64,000 bases of DNA from Selaginella moellendorffii (GCF_000143415.4 NW_003314328.1:709889-773888); one strand, 5' to 3'; counted from the stretch's first letter, positions 22,578 to 34,189 are shown. Program-made: numbers and translations. The notes: generated by a model not told the origin, from the sequence alone.

Positions 22578-24609
22578 ATGTCGTCCGTGTACGTGCTCGA
22601 GCCTCTCACCAAGGGGAAGGTGGTTCTCCACACCTCCTCCGGGCCTCTCGACATCGAGCTCTGGGCCAGGGAAGCTCCGCAAGCTGTAAGTTCGTGAGAT
22701 TTCTCATCGATTTTGTGCTTGACAATGCGAGCGCCTATCACTTCCAGACCCGGAATTTCGTCCAGCTCTGTATGGAAGGCTATTACAACAACACATTGTT
22801 CCACCGAGTGATTCCAAGCTTTCTGGTCCAAGGGGGCGATCCCACGGGCACTGGGAAAGGTTCGTTCTTTTATTTTCTCCTTGTGTTCTTAGTATTAGTT
22901 TGTGGAACTTAGGTGGTGAGAGCATCTACGGAGAACCTTTTCCCGACGAGATTCACACGCGATTGAAGTTTCGACATCGAGGTTTTGTTGCCTGCGCAAA
23001 CGAGGGAAGGCCAAACTCGAATGGCAGCCAGTTCTTCATAACTTTGGATCGCTGCGACTGGATCAATGGCAAGCACACGATCTTTGGAAAGGTTTTCTTC
23101 TTCTTTTTTCTGTTGTTGTAGATGTTCTCAAGTGAGTTACAGGTAACGGGAGATACGATTTACAATCTGTTGAAGATTGCAGAGTGTGATCCTGACGAAG
23201 ATGACCGGCCTACAGATCCTCACTCTGTACTTTCCACTGAGGTGAATAAGTGTGATCTTTACTCTTTTATTTGCTTTCTCCTTTCAGGCTCATGAAGGTT
23301 CTTCCAGGTCGTTTGGAATCCCTTTGATGATATTGTACCGAGAAAACTTCACAAACCTGTGGATAAGTCCGGAGCCAAGACAGAAGAAAAGCCAGTCAAG
23401 CAGAAAAAGTAAGATCAGATTTGGAGCTCTTGTTTGGTTCTCAAGATTTTTGCTGTATTCAGGAGATTAAATCTATTGTCTTTTGGTGAGGAGGCTCTTC
23501 AGGAAGATGAAGAAGCGTCTGTCATCAAGGAGAAAATAAAAAGCAGCCATGATGTTCTGGATGATCCGCGATTGCTGAAATCTCAGGTCCCTGGTCCCGA
23601 AACTAAGGTACGTGCTTTGGACTTCAACGTTTTTTTGTTTAGATTTGGAATCTCGTATCACACATAGGAGGACAAACAACGTGAGCTAAGTGCAGTTCGC
23701 CAAGCCTTGGCAAACAAGAACCCTTTACCCGCACAGGAGGAAGAAGATGTTGCGAGTGATGGGGAAGACCAAGATCAAACTTTCGACGAGAAGATGAGGC
23801 AAAAGCTTCTTGAAAAGAAGAGGCTCTGGGATCCTCAACAAGAAACAAAAGGTACAACAAGATTTTCTTAAACGATTTTTGTGACTAGCAGCGGATTGTT
23901 TGTTTTTGCAGCTAAAGCGGTAGCAGAAAACAAAAAGTACGTATCTGATAGTTTTCTCCCCGAATCCTCGTTCTAAACGCTTCTGGCTGAGCAGATCCAA
24001 GGTTATCCAAAAACCGGAGAAAGACGATGACGAGGACGATGACGAGGACGAAGAGGAGGAAGAGAGTGACATAAGGAAAGACAAACTAGTGATCAAAAAG
24101 CGGGGATTGGGATCAGAAGCAAGGGCAGAGATAGCGCTCAAGACCGACGTCGAAATGCAGCTTCTAACTCCCCAAGAGCAACGACGGCAAAAAGTTAAGC
24201 AACACAAGCGGAATCTCGGCAGTCGGGAAGAAACAGTACGTGGTCTCGTTCACAAAACTTCTCCATTGCTTACAATCTTTTGTTTTCCAGACAATGGCCT
24301 TGCTGGATAAGTTTCGGGAGAAGCTTTCCAGTCACAAAGCAGCCGAGCCTGACAAGGACGAAGCGTCGGATATTTTGAGTCACAAGCTCAAGTTCGAGCT
24401 GGACAGAAAGGTGAGAGCTATAGTTTGTGTGATCTCGTGACGATGGTCTCTTTGTTCGCTCAACGCAGGATAAAATGGCCAGGAAGGAAGCGCTCGACCA
24501 CTACGTAGTTGTGGATCCTTTGTTAGAGAAAGGCAAAGAGCAGTTTAACAAAATCCAGGCCAAGATGAAGAGACGCAACCGCGAATGGGCCGGAAAGTCC
24601 TTCACTTGA
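22578..24609 (+). CDS. CYP57: CWC27-type spliceosomal cyclophilin (CYP57)
   Basis: Eleven exons (22578-22685, 22748-22859, 22913-23091, 23143-23241, 23308-23408, 23463-23607, 23668-23851, 23912-23936, 23995-24235, 24291-24410, 24469-24609) give 484 residues. Residues 1-170 are a cyclophilin domain starting MSSVYVLEP, with [22 protein letters not shown] and KHTIFGKV. The active-site Trp/Phe pattern suggests reduced isomerase activity, as known for CWC27. [12 protein letters not shown] then [12 protein letters not shown] and [15 protein letters not shown] are CWC27 family blocks. The C-terminal half is acidic and then coiled coil, ending RRNREW-like RRNREWAG. The protein joins the activated spliceosome. 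A 25-bp exon (23912-23936) is notable; all phases agree. Confidence 0.94.
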
Positions 24610-24723
24610 AAGTCAGATGTTTGTAATTTAAAACCTTTGTTGTAAATATTTTAAAGTGTGATTTGTAAATATTATTCAAAATTAAAAACTATAAAGTAAA
24701 TAAAAATTAATAACGACAGAATT

Positions 24724-24806
24724 TGCTGGCTGTGGGGTTCGAACCCACGCACACTGTGTGTAGATGATCTTAAGTCATCCCCCTTAGACCACTCGGGCAA
24801 ACCAGC
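24724..24806 (-). tRNA. tRNA-Leu (anticodon TAA)
   Basis: The minus strand shows the class II cloverleaf: acceptor GCTGGTT/AGCCAGC with one G-U pair, D-arm CCCGAGTGGTCTAAGGG, anticodon stem GATGA/TCATC with loop CTTAAGA, and a long variable arm. The T-arm is GTGGG TTCGAAC CCCAC. Anticodon TAA reads UUA codons. The discriminator base is A, expected for leucine. No intron. Confidence 0.95.
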
Positions 24807-24908
24807 CACGCTGTGATTTTGACCGCTTTAAATTGTCACGTAGGTTCTTATATGCTGACCATCTAAGTCTCGACTTTTGACAAAGTTTGGAATATGGCCA
24901 GAAGAGAT

Positions 24909-27006
24909 TTACAAATCGTTGGATGGTTTAACAAATGGAGTAGAAGCGACCGGCCCGAACAAAGCGTCTTCGTCATCGTCATTGTCTTCGTCTCCAAAGA
25001 GAAGGCTCGAAAGTGCGGTGCTCCGGAATGGCAGTGCTGCTGCCGGCTTGTTTAGCCTCGTCGGTGATGGACTCAACGCTCCCGGCGTCTCCTTTGATCT
25101 CGTTGGCGTCACGATTGGACTCAGCGCTCCCGGCGTCTCGTTTGATATCGGTGGCGTCACGATTGGATTCAGTGGTTCCGGCGTCTCGTTTGATCTCGTG
25201 GATGTTGCGACCAAGCTTGGTTGCGGTGACACCGGATTTAACTTGGACAGCTTTTCTTCTTCCTTCTCCTCCTCGTCATCGTCGTCCTCATCTTCATCAA
25301 ACAGGGACTTGTGTCTAGCAGAACTCGTGCTCGGCTCTGATGGATCTTTAGACACGAGCGTCTCGTCTGTAGAAGAAAGCCCACTCTCAAGTTTGCGTAA
25401 AGTTTATGAAATCACACCACTCACCTGAGCTGCTCCCAGCTTTCTCGGCTGCTTGAGATCGCGATTCTCTGGAGAAAACAATTCACAAACTCAAAGACGA
25501 ACATAAAAGCTGGTAGCTTACTCTTGCCCGACGTCTGGAAACTCCGGTTGTGTGCCAGCAGGAAAAGAAAAGGATACTCGAGGTTCGTGGTGAGAGCTCG
25601 CGTCTTCCTCGCTCTCGCTCCAGTGGGAGGATTTGTCCGAAGAGCTCGCATCTGGCTGTACTGGAGGTGGAAGGATTTGAGACTTTGCTTCTCGCCTTGC
25701 TCTCTCCTCCTCCAATTGTTGCGGAGAGTAGTGACGCTGGTCAGCTTCCCGAGCGATTTTGCCAAGTATGTCGTCAAGGGTAGCTTTTCCTTCGTTTACA
25801 ATGTCATTGTTGCTCGCGCTTCCCAAGCCAGTCCTGCCATCAAACTTTAGAAAGCATGCATTGAGTGGAGCGACCAGCAAAATGATACTAACTCATTTTC
25901 CGCGTTAACGTTTGCTGGTTCATATATGGGATCCATTCTTGAGCCATCGTCACCTAAGAAAACAAATCATACACTAAATAGACAGAAAACCGATGCTCAC
26001 TTGTTACATATGAAGCTCGCAGGGCCGCTTCAAGCATTGCTTTGAAGTCCAGAGCAGCAGAGACGGCTGGTTCGTGGTGATCCTTGTGAACAAGCAAAAA
26101 CACGAAGATAAGAGACTTAGAACGAATAAAACTCTCGCTTACTTGATCCTCAGGTGCCTCGTTACTGGGCTCTGACCATTCACCGTCCGAAATCACGCCA
26201 CCGGCAACCATCTCAGCAGCCATGTTAACCCCATCCTTTTCGGCTTCAGAGTCGTATTCTCGTGTCACCGAGGTGGACGCTTTGTCTCTCAAATCTGAAA
26301 AACAAGAAAAGAAAAGCTCGTGTTCAATGTTTCGAGAAATAAATGAACGAAACCTGGCAAGCCACAGTGAGGATCACGCATGAACTCCTCGCTTCCAATT
26401 ATATAAGGCAAACTCCTGGGCCTCGCTTCCTGATAAGAGAAAGTAACATCTTCTCAACCACAGGAAAAGCTCGAGAGAACTGACGAGATCTTACTCGGCT
26501 TCGAGAAAGCTTTAGATGCTCGTTCCATGCAGTGGTAACAGCCTCCTTGTAGCGAGGAGCAATATCACCCTCGTAGCTCTCCACACGCTGCGGTTCTCCA
26601 TCCTTTTCTTGCTCGGGAGTCACGGTTTCGTCTTCCTCATAGACACGCTGCTCACAGAGTTGAGGCGAAGTCTCTCAAACACATGAAAGGAAAAGAAAAG
26701 CACTCACATTCTCAATGAACTGCGTGTTGGAGAGAAGCCTGAAAGAATTAAACGCGTTCTTTAGATCCTGCTCAACGGAGGCGGTGTGATCCGCGAGCCG
26801 ATCAATCTGCGCTCGCAGATCCTCAGCTCTGCCCTTGACGCTGGCGGCAAACCTCTCCAGCCATTCCTGCAACTGGAGAGAAAAGAGAAAAGGCACAATC
26901 AGCGAGCACGAGAAGAGAGAAATGCTACCTGAGCACCAGATTGGAGAGAAAATCCCGATGTCGCGGAATGCTCTAGCAGCGCTCGGAGCTTCTCCCGCTC
27001 CTCCAT
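24909..27006 (-). CDS. FAM21/WASHC2-like WASH complex subunit
   Basis: Ten minus-strand exons (26929-27006, 26708-26872, 26495-26647, 26354-26429, 26143-26294, 26001-26082, 25893-25953, 25522-25833, 25425-25468, 24909-25366) join with consistent phases to about 526 residues. The N-terminal head resembles FAM21: a helical region ending FNSFRLLSNTQFIENRVYEED, then LPYIIGSEEFM. The long tail is acidic and disordered, with SLFDEDEDDD and LLFGDEDNDDDEDALFG, like the acidic LFa motifs of FAM21 that bind retromer and capping protein. FAM21 links the actin-nucleating WASH complex to endosomes. The protein is shorter than the animal homologue (over 1,000 residues). The terminal Thr/P-rich repeats (SNETPGALSPIVTP) are unlike animals. 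Fragments of a second copy lie at 34190-34735. Confidence 0.8.
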
Positions 27007-27039
27007 TCCATGAGCCCTAATTGACCTAGAAACAGAGCT

Positions 27040-27262
27040 CTAAAAAGATTTTGGTCTCGAAGAGCTCCTGTCCACGCCGCGTAGGAGCAAAAGAAGCTGA
27101 TAAGAAACCGGGACCTTTCTTGTGGATTGAACTAGGATCTTATTCGTTTCCCAGATCCTGGGGAGATCTTCGTGCTCGACGCCTTTGAGCACGGCTCGCA
27201 TGGAAAAGGGGCGTTGAGCAGGGTCACGAATCGATCGCAAGGCGCCATGGATGGAAATCGTC
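27040..27262 (-). pseudogene. Tau GST N-terminal fragment
   Basis: Read on the minus strand it gives PFSMRAVLKGVEHEDLP, RIWETNKILVQSTRKVP, matching the N-terminal thioredoxin fold of the GST genes at 33000 and 35287. The frame degrades after the Lys-Val-Pro step and the rest is absent. It sits directly upstream of the FAM21 start, mirroring the FAM21 fragment next to GST sequence at 34.2-36 kb. From 27263 to 27770 I see no supportable gene. Confidence 0.75.
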
Positions 27263-27770
27263 TTGGAATGGAAGAAAAGTGTCAAGACTGTTTGCACCAA
27301 GTCTTCGCGGCGCGGATTTCCAGCGAAACGCAGAATTTCGGAAGAGCAATGCGTGATAAGGGAACCAGCCTACGTATTTTCGGTTTACCCAGGGTTGTTA
27401 CCTCTCGAGAACCGGGGAGAAGGACTAGACGCATTAGTGGCATGGGTTCTTGGGAACACGTTATGAGAACGCAGTTCTTGGGTATCTTTGCGTGGCGTTT
27501 GATCGAACCAAGGTCTTTGATCAGCTCAGGTTTCCTCTCAGGCATGTTCTTGGCTAAATCGATCGGGAACAAGAATTTGCTGATCGGATCCCATCAGCAC
27601 ATTTGCTTGGCCTACAATCTCAAGTGGATGAGCGAATGTCTTTGAGGAAGCTATGTCAGATCACAATCTTCCATTAGAAATAAAAGAAGAAGAATTCCCT
27701 CGAGTACACAAAAAAGAATGCTCACCATCTGTGTATACTGCCGACACATTCCCGACCTAGTCTCGTCGCA

Positions 27771-28896
27771 TCAAAGACCCTAAATCAACCATTTAGTAGT
27801 TAGAACGCAAAATAGCTAAAGGAATTGTTTTGTCTTTACCTTTTCCTTGATTGACAATAATGCCATTGCGTACATAGCTTCAGTCATTTTTATATTATTA
27901 TCATGAATTAAATACCCTCGACTTGCCTGTAAAAGAAACAAAAATAAAACCAAAAAACTATACATGTATGAATAATCACCTCAATAAAAAGATGTTGTTT
28001 TCTTAATAACCATATACATTTTTCAGTCATTAATAGTGCATAAGGCAGATTGTTAAAAAGCATATATTGATATATTTGAGAAAGAGCATTGTGAGTGTGT
28101 GTTCTAGAGAATAGTCTTTTAAGATTTGTATTACCACCTGTGAAAAATTCATTATAATAAACTAGGATATTCACTTTACTTACTCCAAGCCATATTTTCA
28201 AAAAATTTCCCTTCTCCCAACAAATAGGCAGAAATAAAATATGTAAATTGCTCTTTTGACTTTGGTTCTTCAACTATAATTGTTTTAAATAATCCAAAAT
28301 CTGGCTTAAGATAAAAATCTTTAGTGGTTGGGGCAGTAATTATGGTCCAACTTAAATCAATATTAATGCCTTTTGTTCTTCTAAAAAATTCTTTTGCTCC
28401 TATTGAAGATAATTTAATATAAGGATGTAAAAAGCAACGTATGCTTTCCTCATCCACCAAAGGAAGACAATATGTTTGGATGGCTGGAACCTTAGAAACA
28501 AAAAAAAGATAAATATACACATAATAATATATTGAAAATACTCACTTTGAAATCTTGCAAAACATGTTTACTTTGTTGGAGTAATGGAAAGATTTCAGCA
28601 TCAAAATCCCATTCAACAATATCTAGAAGTTTTTCTTCAATATTAATTTTCGTTGTAAGTTGAGATACTTGAGTTTCTGTTAGCTTTGTCTTTCTAAAAA
28701 AGATTTTAAGAATACCATAAGCATGCAATTATGAAAATTACCTTTCTCCTTGTGAATCTGGAGTGTTATACTTTTGGTCAGGGATTGTAATATCAATAAG
28801 TGCATCATGAAAAGATAATAAATTTGGTTGAACATTGACATTAGGTCCTCCCATATCAATCATTTTCCCTTTTTGTTTTCTTTGCCTTGTCTCCAT
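27771..28896 (-). CDS. Putative PD-(D/E)XK nuclease-fold protein
   Basis: AT-rich exons 28742-28896, 28546-28693, 28184-28490, 27980-28137, 27840-27926 and a possible 9-bp last exon 27771-27779 join in phase to about 287 residues. The core reads KPDFGLF, then EEPKSK about ten residues later, which fits the PD-x(n)-(D/E)xK metal-binding pattern. It is followed by ALSQIYQYMLFNNLPYALLM and a WLLRK strand, the helix-strand element that follows the core in Crinkler-like nuclease domains. No transit signal. The base composition is far more AT-rich than the island genes, so it may derive from a mobile or transferred source. The 3' end is uncertain: reading through the last donor gives a stop seven codons on. 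Family call is inference. Confidence 0.5.
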
Positions 28897-28899
28897 CCT

Positions 28900-30300
28900 A
28901 GATTATACAAAAACAATTGCATGAATAAAACTATGAGTCATAGATTACCTTATTTTGAAGAATCAATAAAAAAAAAAGAGCTCGCGGCTGTTGGAGAGAG
29001 AAAGAAATGAAGCTCACGGCATCAGAGATGAAGCGCACGGAGAGGGAGGGAGGCAGGGAGAGTGTGTGTGTGTGTGTGTGAACACAGCAGCTTGAGAAAT
29101 GAAGCGCAGAGGAGCAGTTGCAAGGGCTTCACCTCGATCGGCGTGGAACCTGGAACAAAAAGAAAAATGTGAGTGTAGCTCTGTGGAGAATGAAATGGCT
29201 CGGAAATTTTACTCACGCCTGGATTCCAAGAACTTTACGGGCTTGACGAGGCCAGAGGAAAGAAGCACCCCCAACAAAAACCGCAGAAGGAAGCCGTGGT
29301 CGGATGAAAAAGACGGAGGATGCAACGACCTGCAATCAAAAGCTTAGCTCATAACAGGTATCTGTGATGAGGAGCTAACAGACAGACAGAGGGGGAGAGA
29401 GAGAGAGAGAGACCTTGATCAGGGATTTAAGATCGTGGCAAATCGCTTTGTAAGAGAAAGAACACCCTCTTGCTGGGAGACAGCGAAAATGGCGAGCGCT
29501 GGAGCTCTTCCTGAGGATGTTGGATGCTGGAGATGGAAGCTATGGCGAACTTCCTCGTGCTCAAGGCCTGGGGAGCGGCCGTGGCTCTGGACAAGCTCAA
29601 AGTGATCGAAGCAAGGATCTTCAGGGCCGTTGATGAAACTTTGGCCACTTTGCTTGTGGATGTTTACGGGAAGATCCGGACACGCAAGTGTATAGATCGC
29701 TGCTGTTGGAGGTGGTGACTTGGTTCACAGAGACACAGAGAGAGAGAGAGACCCGGGGGGGGGGGGAGGCTGGCTGGCTTGCTCCTTTCTTGAAAGCAAC
29801 CTGGGAAAATTCGGCCAGTCGGGATTATTTCACGAGCGATGGTGGACATGCAACGATGCTAGACCAAGACACAAAGTTTAGGGAGATTGGTGCAACGGAG
29901 AGATGCATCCTATCAAGACGATGCTGCCGGGGAAGCATGCTTGTAGAGCATTGGGAGACAGCAAAGAAGCTGCGATGCTAGAAAGCCAACAAATCCGACC
30001 AAGTAACTAACTGGGCAAACTGTGCAATCAAAGAAACACAAAAGACTTGTTGTTTTACCCGGTGCGGTGACCATGAATTTATACAGCGAGTCAAAAAACT
30101 CTTTGACTAGAGTTAAAATCGTTTTTACCAGCTGGGAATCTTTGCCAGCTCTGTCTAGTTCTACCTCACCAGACCTACGCCAGTAGGCCTTGACTGAGTG
30201 AGGTGACAGCCTGAGTATGCTGTGACTGGGTGAGGTGATATTATATTGTAGGCCGTAACCCTAAAAATGATTCTTTTAGAATATTCTTGCACCCAAAGTT
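28900..30300. other. Gene-poor stretch with microsatellites
   Basis: A GT tract at 29062-29080, a GA tract at about 29393-29414, another GA tract near 29738-29750 and twelve consecutive G at 29755-29766 occur here. Short frames at 29099-29347 and 29524-29718 have no recognisable features. I see no supportable gene. Confidence 0.6.
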
Positions 30301-30324
30301 CGCATTTTGGTGAAAGCTAGGGCT

Positions 30325-31944
30325 ATGGAAGAAGTCGCTCGCGTGGAAGCACCTCCTGCCGCTGTCCAGCCGCCATTGCAGAGGGTAAGAAGTGGGGTTT
30401 CAGGCAGTCCTATCCTCAGGTCGATCGCGCGCAAGATGGAAGTTGCAACAGCGAGCAGGGCGTCTCCGAGAGTCGTCCTCCCGCAGCACTGGCAAGAGGA
30501 GATGGTTCGCGTGGAGCCGACTCGTATCAATCCCGTCCAGGCCGACCCAGAGAAAGCGTGGCGGGCATCCGCGAACGTGTTTGAGGAGTGGATCGTTGAC
30601 GTCGAGGACGCGAGCTGGAAGGAGTTCGTCCAGACCCCGCTGCCCGAGCTCCCTGAGCTAGTGATCCGCACGTACTCCAACGTTTCGCCACCGCCGCTCG
30701 CCGAGCTCTGCCCGCTCGACTTTGAGATGCGCTGCTGGTGGTCGTTTCATGGAGAGATGGACGAGTGGATCCAGCAGCAGCCGGACGATTTGCCAGCTCC
30801 AGATGCTTGTCCGCTGGGACATTTTCGGTGGATCGCACTGAATCTGCTGCATATGTCCGGGCAAATCCAGGACACTTCACTAGCGGCCTTGTGCTGCTAC
30901 CCCGATGCGATGGTCAGAGCAGATCCTGGGATTCCCTCTCTGCCGGATTGCAGGAAGATGTGTCTCGTTGGTGTCATGGCGATGAATCTCGACGAGAAGA
31001 ACAGCAGCCTGGAGATTCAAGCTGCGAGGCTCTACTCGTACATGTTGCTCACGGGCTCACACTTTGGGATTCTGTCCTCCTACTTCAAAACTTTTGCTTG
31101 CAAGAGGCTGCCGGGTTTGGATGGGTGCTTGTGGATCTCACCTCCGCTGCTCTACAACAGCGGCGACACGCTCAAAGCTTGCGGATTTGTGGCATGGCAG
31201 GCACAGAACTTCTGCGAAGCTAGAGCAGTGCCAATTCCTCCCGATCTCCAGGCTCCTTTTACAGGGACGGGGCCTCGAGCGTTTGATCGTGTGCCGATTC
31301 TTGCGAGGCTTCGGAAGCTTGCCAAGGAGCAGGGTGTTGCAAACATGGACGAGCTTGTGGAGAAGCTTTCGTGGTGGGACGATCTACATGCCCTGAGCGA
31401 GCCTAGTATCTACTCACACAACGCAGAGAAGGGGCGGATCCTGGCGTCTGCCGAGTACCATGGGAGGCTTGTGCTCGTCAAGTTCAGGGACTTGACGCAA
31501 AGCGAGTGTTTGGATACAGACTTTTACCTGCGGAGGTTCCTTCGTGAGGTGGACGTTTACATGCGGCTCCGGGATTTGCAGGGCGATGCCATTCCGGAGA
31601 TGCTCGACTATGGTTTCGTGCGTGGCGCCACCATTTGCTTCGTTATCCTCACATATTGTGGCAACTTCTCGAAAATGGTTCCTTTGTATGGCAAGCGCTT
31701 CAAATCGTTAAACGACGATGGTGGCACCTTCGATGCGGGAGCTGAGTATGATGTGATCATGTCCCTCCTGCAAAAGGTTCATGCTCAGGGCGTCCACTTT
31801 GCTGGTAAGCCGGACTGGACGCGCATGTATGGCCAAGCTAGCCGATTTTTCTTGGTTGGAATGGCAGGGGGGCATCTGGGAGTCAGCGATGCTGCCAAGG
31901 CTAAGGATGTTGAGTTTTTGCGTGCTTCTTTGTTACCAGTATAG
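30325..31944 (+). CDS. Nuclease-like plus kinase-like fusion protein, single exon
   Basis: A 539-residue intronless frame. The N-terminal part (about 40-300) includes a helix-strand element AARLYSYMLLTGSHFGILSSY followed by a basic strand, resembling the C-terminal part of PD-(D/E)XK domains in Crinkler-like proteins. The matching catalytic residues are not obvious, so activity is doubtful. The C-terminal part (about 360-520) looks like a degraded protein-kinase lobe: ILASAEYHGRLVLVKF with the lysine strand, FLREVDVYMRLRDLQ as helix C, ICFVILTYCG as hinge, and LLQKVHAQGVHFAG where HxD would be expected. The HRD and DFG motifs are missing. It may be a pseudokinase. ATG 30325 was chosen over an upstream GTG. 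Its partner in family is probably the gene at 27771-28896. Confidence 0.6.
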   Translation: MEEVARVEAPPAAVQPPLQRVRSGVSGSPILRSIARKMEVATASRASPRVVLPQHWQEEMVRVEPTRINPVQADPEKAWRASANVFEEWIVDVEDASWKEFVQTPLPELPELVIRTYSNVSPPPLAELCPLDFEMRCWWSFHGEMDEWIQQQPDDLPAPDACPLGHFRWIALNLLHMSGQIQDTSLAALCCYPDAMVRADPGIPSLPDCRKMCLVGVMAMNLDEKNSSLEIQAARLYSYMLLTGSHFGILSSYFKTFACKRLPGLDGCLWISPPLLYNSGDTLKACGFVAWQAQNFCEARAVPIPPDLQAPFTGTGPRAFDRVPILARLRKLAKEQGVANMDELVEKLSWWDDLHALSEPSIYSHNAEKGRILASAEYHGRLVLVKFRDLTQSECLDTDFYLRRFLREVDVYMRLRDLQGDAIPEMLDYGFVRGATICFVILTYCGNFSKMVPLYGKRFKSLNDDGGTFDAGAEYDVIMSLLQKVHAQGVHFAGKPDWTRMYGQASRFFLVGMAGGHLGVSDAAKAKDVEFLRASLLPV

Positions 31945-32240
31945 AAGAAGCGTGCGAGAATCCGGGATACAAATTTTTATCGAGCTTAGATAGGAGACTC
32001 TAGCTGTTATAGTTTATGGTTTTCACTAAATTTTCGGGTTGGAGAACAGGTTGACATTCCTTCTGATGCATTTTAGAGACTGTAATTTAAGAAGAATAGA
32101 ATTGTATTTAAGAGTTTCTAATCAATTGCTTTCATAAAAAAAAAAATGGTAGAACGACATAGCATAGCTGTGAGAAACTTGATTTTATATTCCAGAAAGA
32201 ATTATAGAGGAGTGCCAAAATTTTATCATTTGATTCGATC

Positions 32241-32906
32241 TCAAAAGATTTTACAAATCTTCCTGTATCTCTTTGTTTTGGCGATGTCAAGGGCCCGTGT
32301 CAAATCCTCCGCCTTAGCAAATGTCTCCAGGAAAAACCCAATGTCCTTGAGATGTGAATACTTCCGCCCCTTCCTGTTCTTGAAAGCCGGGATGGGGATT
32401 CCATTCCTGGGCTGCAAGGAAAAGGAGTGGGGATTGTCGTCCACGATCACCACACGCTTCAAGTCGCGACCCAAGCGCGACAAGTCTTTGATCATCGTTT
32501 CCCCTCCGTCGCAAGACACACACGAATCCCGGTACAGGCGGTGAGTGATCAATCCCTCTGGGTCGAGCTTGTCCAGAATCTTGTCTGCATAGTACTGCAT
32601 CGCCGCGGTAAACACAACTATCTCGTAGAGCTTTGCCATGTCTCGCAGGAACTCGTCCACACCGGGCCGCTTAGCCACCATGTAGCGCTCCAGTGGCACA
32701 ACTTTCCCGCTGAAGAGCCTGAGCGTTGCTTTCCCCTCTTGGGCATGGATGAGGGTGTTGTCCATGTCCAAAACCAACGTTGGCTTGTTTGGATCCAGAG
32801 GTGGCGGTAGAATACATGTAGTAAACTCACCCTTCGTTTTCACCTTCTTGGGCTGTGGCATAAGATCTAGTGTCTGAAAATCCCAATCTCCATGCTCGCG
32901 CTTCAT
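32241..32906 (-). CDS. FCP1/SCP-like CTD phosphatase
   Basis: A single-exon frame of 221 residues. The FCP1 homology domain fills most of it: VLDMDNTLIH supplies the DxDx(T/V) nucleophile motif near residue 47, then KRPGVDEFL, VVFTAAMQYYADKILDKLDP, THRLYRDSC, KDLSRLGRDL, and VVIVDDNPHSF with the second acidic pair. Such aspartate-based phosphatases act on the RNA polymerase II C-terminal domain or related phosphoserines in the nucleus. No BRCT domain is present, so it is a small SCP-like plant protein. From 31945 to 32240 there is only AT-rich 3' flanking sequence for the two convergent genes. Confidence 0.9.
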   Translation of the reverse strand: MKREHGDWDFQTLDLMPQPKKVKTKGEFTTCILPPPLDPNKPTLVLDMDNTLIHAQEGKATLRLFSGKVVPLERYMVAKRPGVDEFLRDMAKLYEIVVFTAAMQYYADKILDKLDPEGLITHRLYRDSCVSCDGGETMIKDLSRLGRDLKRVVIVDDNPHSFSLQPRNGIPIPAFKNRKGRKYSHLKDIGFFLETFAKAEDLTRALDIAKTKRYRKICKIF

Positions 32907-32999
32907 TTTCGACAGAACGAAAGAGATAGCCCTAGAGGTGGCCTTTTAGTGAACGAACTAATACATTGAAAACCTTAAACTCGCTATCAATTTGATCGC

Positions 33000-33723
33000 T
33001 CACTTTCTCGCAAAGTGAGCCTGGATAAACTCTTTGAGCTTCTCGATCTGCGGCAGTGCCGCTTTGGCCGAGGGATGCTCGGCCACGGCCCCGAAGAGTT
33101 TGTGGAGACGTGGGCATTGCTCCGGGCTCGCGGGCTTCAAGCCCATCACTTGCTCAACCCCTGGGATCAACACCGAATAGGGAGCCAGCATCACATCCAA
33201 GAACGACATGCTCGCGCCGCCAAAGAAGGGGCCATCTTCCTCACTGCCCAGCTCCGCCAGAGCTCCCTCGAGAAGCATACAGTTTTGGATGAACTCCTCG
33301 TTCACGGCAGCGCCACCGTCGCTGCTGCGCATGAATTGTGCCAAGGAGTCGAAAATCTGTGTGATCAATAAAGGAAGAAATAGCAGCAGATTTATCGAAG
33401 AAACCCCATACCTTCTTGTCAATGAAATCGGTCCAGAAGCGGTGCTTTGCGCGGAGAAATGCGTCCTGAGGCAAGAGTGGGCTTGTTTCGGGCCAGACCT
33501 CGTCGATGTAGTGGACGATGATCACCGATTCGGAGACGGGCTTGCCCTTGTGGATGAGAACCGGGATCTTCTTGTGAACTGGATTGGACTCGAGCAGGAG
33601 CTTACTCTTGTTACCCAAATCCTGGGGGAGATCTTCGTGCTCGATGCCCTTGAGCAACAGTGCAAGCTTGGCTCGCATGGAAAAGGGGCTGGCCCAAACT
33701 GTGAGCAGTGTTACAGAAGCCAT
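33000..33723 (-). CDS. Glutathione S-transferase, tau-like, copy 1
   Basis: Exons 33412-33723 and 33000-33356 give 222 residues, typical for plant cytosolic GSTs. The thioredoxin-fold domain contains the catalytic serine region WASPFSMRAKLAL, then NPVHKKIPVLIHKGKPVSES with the conserved Pro and the ES pair that bind glutathione, and HYIDEVW. The helical domain has FWTDFIDKK, FFGG, and SFLDVMLAPY. The single phase-0 intron sits after IDKK, as in many tau GSTs. The enzyme conjugates glutathione to electrophiles or binds ligands in the cytosol. Intact; 33724-34185 holds nothing I can support. Confidence 0.94.
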
Positions 33724-34189
33724 AACTGGAAGACTCGGAAGAAAAATTGGAAATGCAACTGGAGTGAGGTTTGACTGAATGAAGGGATAACATGGATGGA
33801 GTGCGTCCAAGGCGGCTCCTCTTGAAGAGAACGCAAACGTAAAAAAAGTCCAGTCAAAGAAATTAGAAATCCAGAGGTAGAACAAGACCAAGGCTTGATT
33901 GCGCATCTGCTGGATGCGGCATTGGAATTTGAGGGTGATGATGACTCGATGGAAGAGAGTACTCGAGAGTCAAAATATCTAGTAATCCCATGCCTCAGGC
34001 TGGCGCCGGTGGGCTAGTAGCCGGAGGAAGCAGTGCGATCTCGACCCGATGAGAATAGTGGCTGAATAGCTTCAGGCCTTCCATGGATCCGGAAAAGAAG
34101 ATCTCTTAGAACGTGATCGATCCAATGAGTCTTGGGTAGTGTGATTGTTTCTATAACTAGAAAAAAATAAGAAACTCCTTTTAGCACGT

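Noticed and set aside
24877-25428. 183-residue plus-strand frame with Ser-rich tail
   Set aside because: It is the complement of the repetitive C-terminal exon of the FAM21-like gene, whose splice phases and motifs fit the minus strand.
27172-27645. 157-residue plus-strand frame
   Set aside because: Its first part overlaps the minus-strand GST fragment and the rest has no recognisable motif or splice context.
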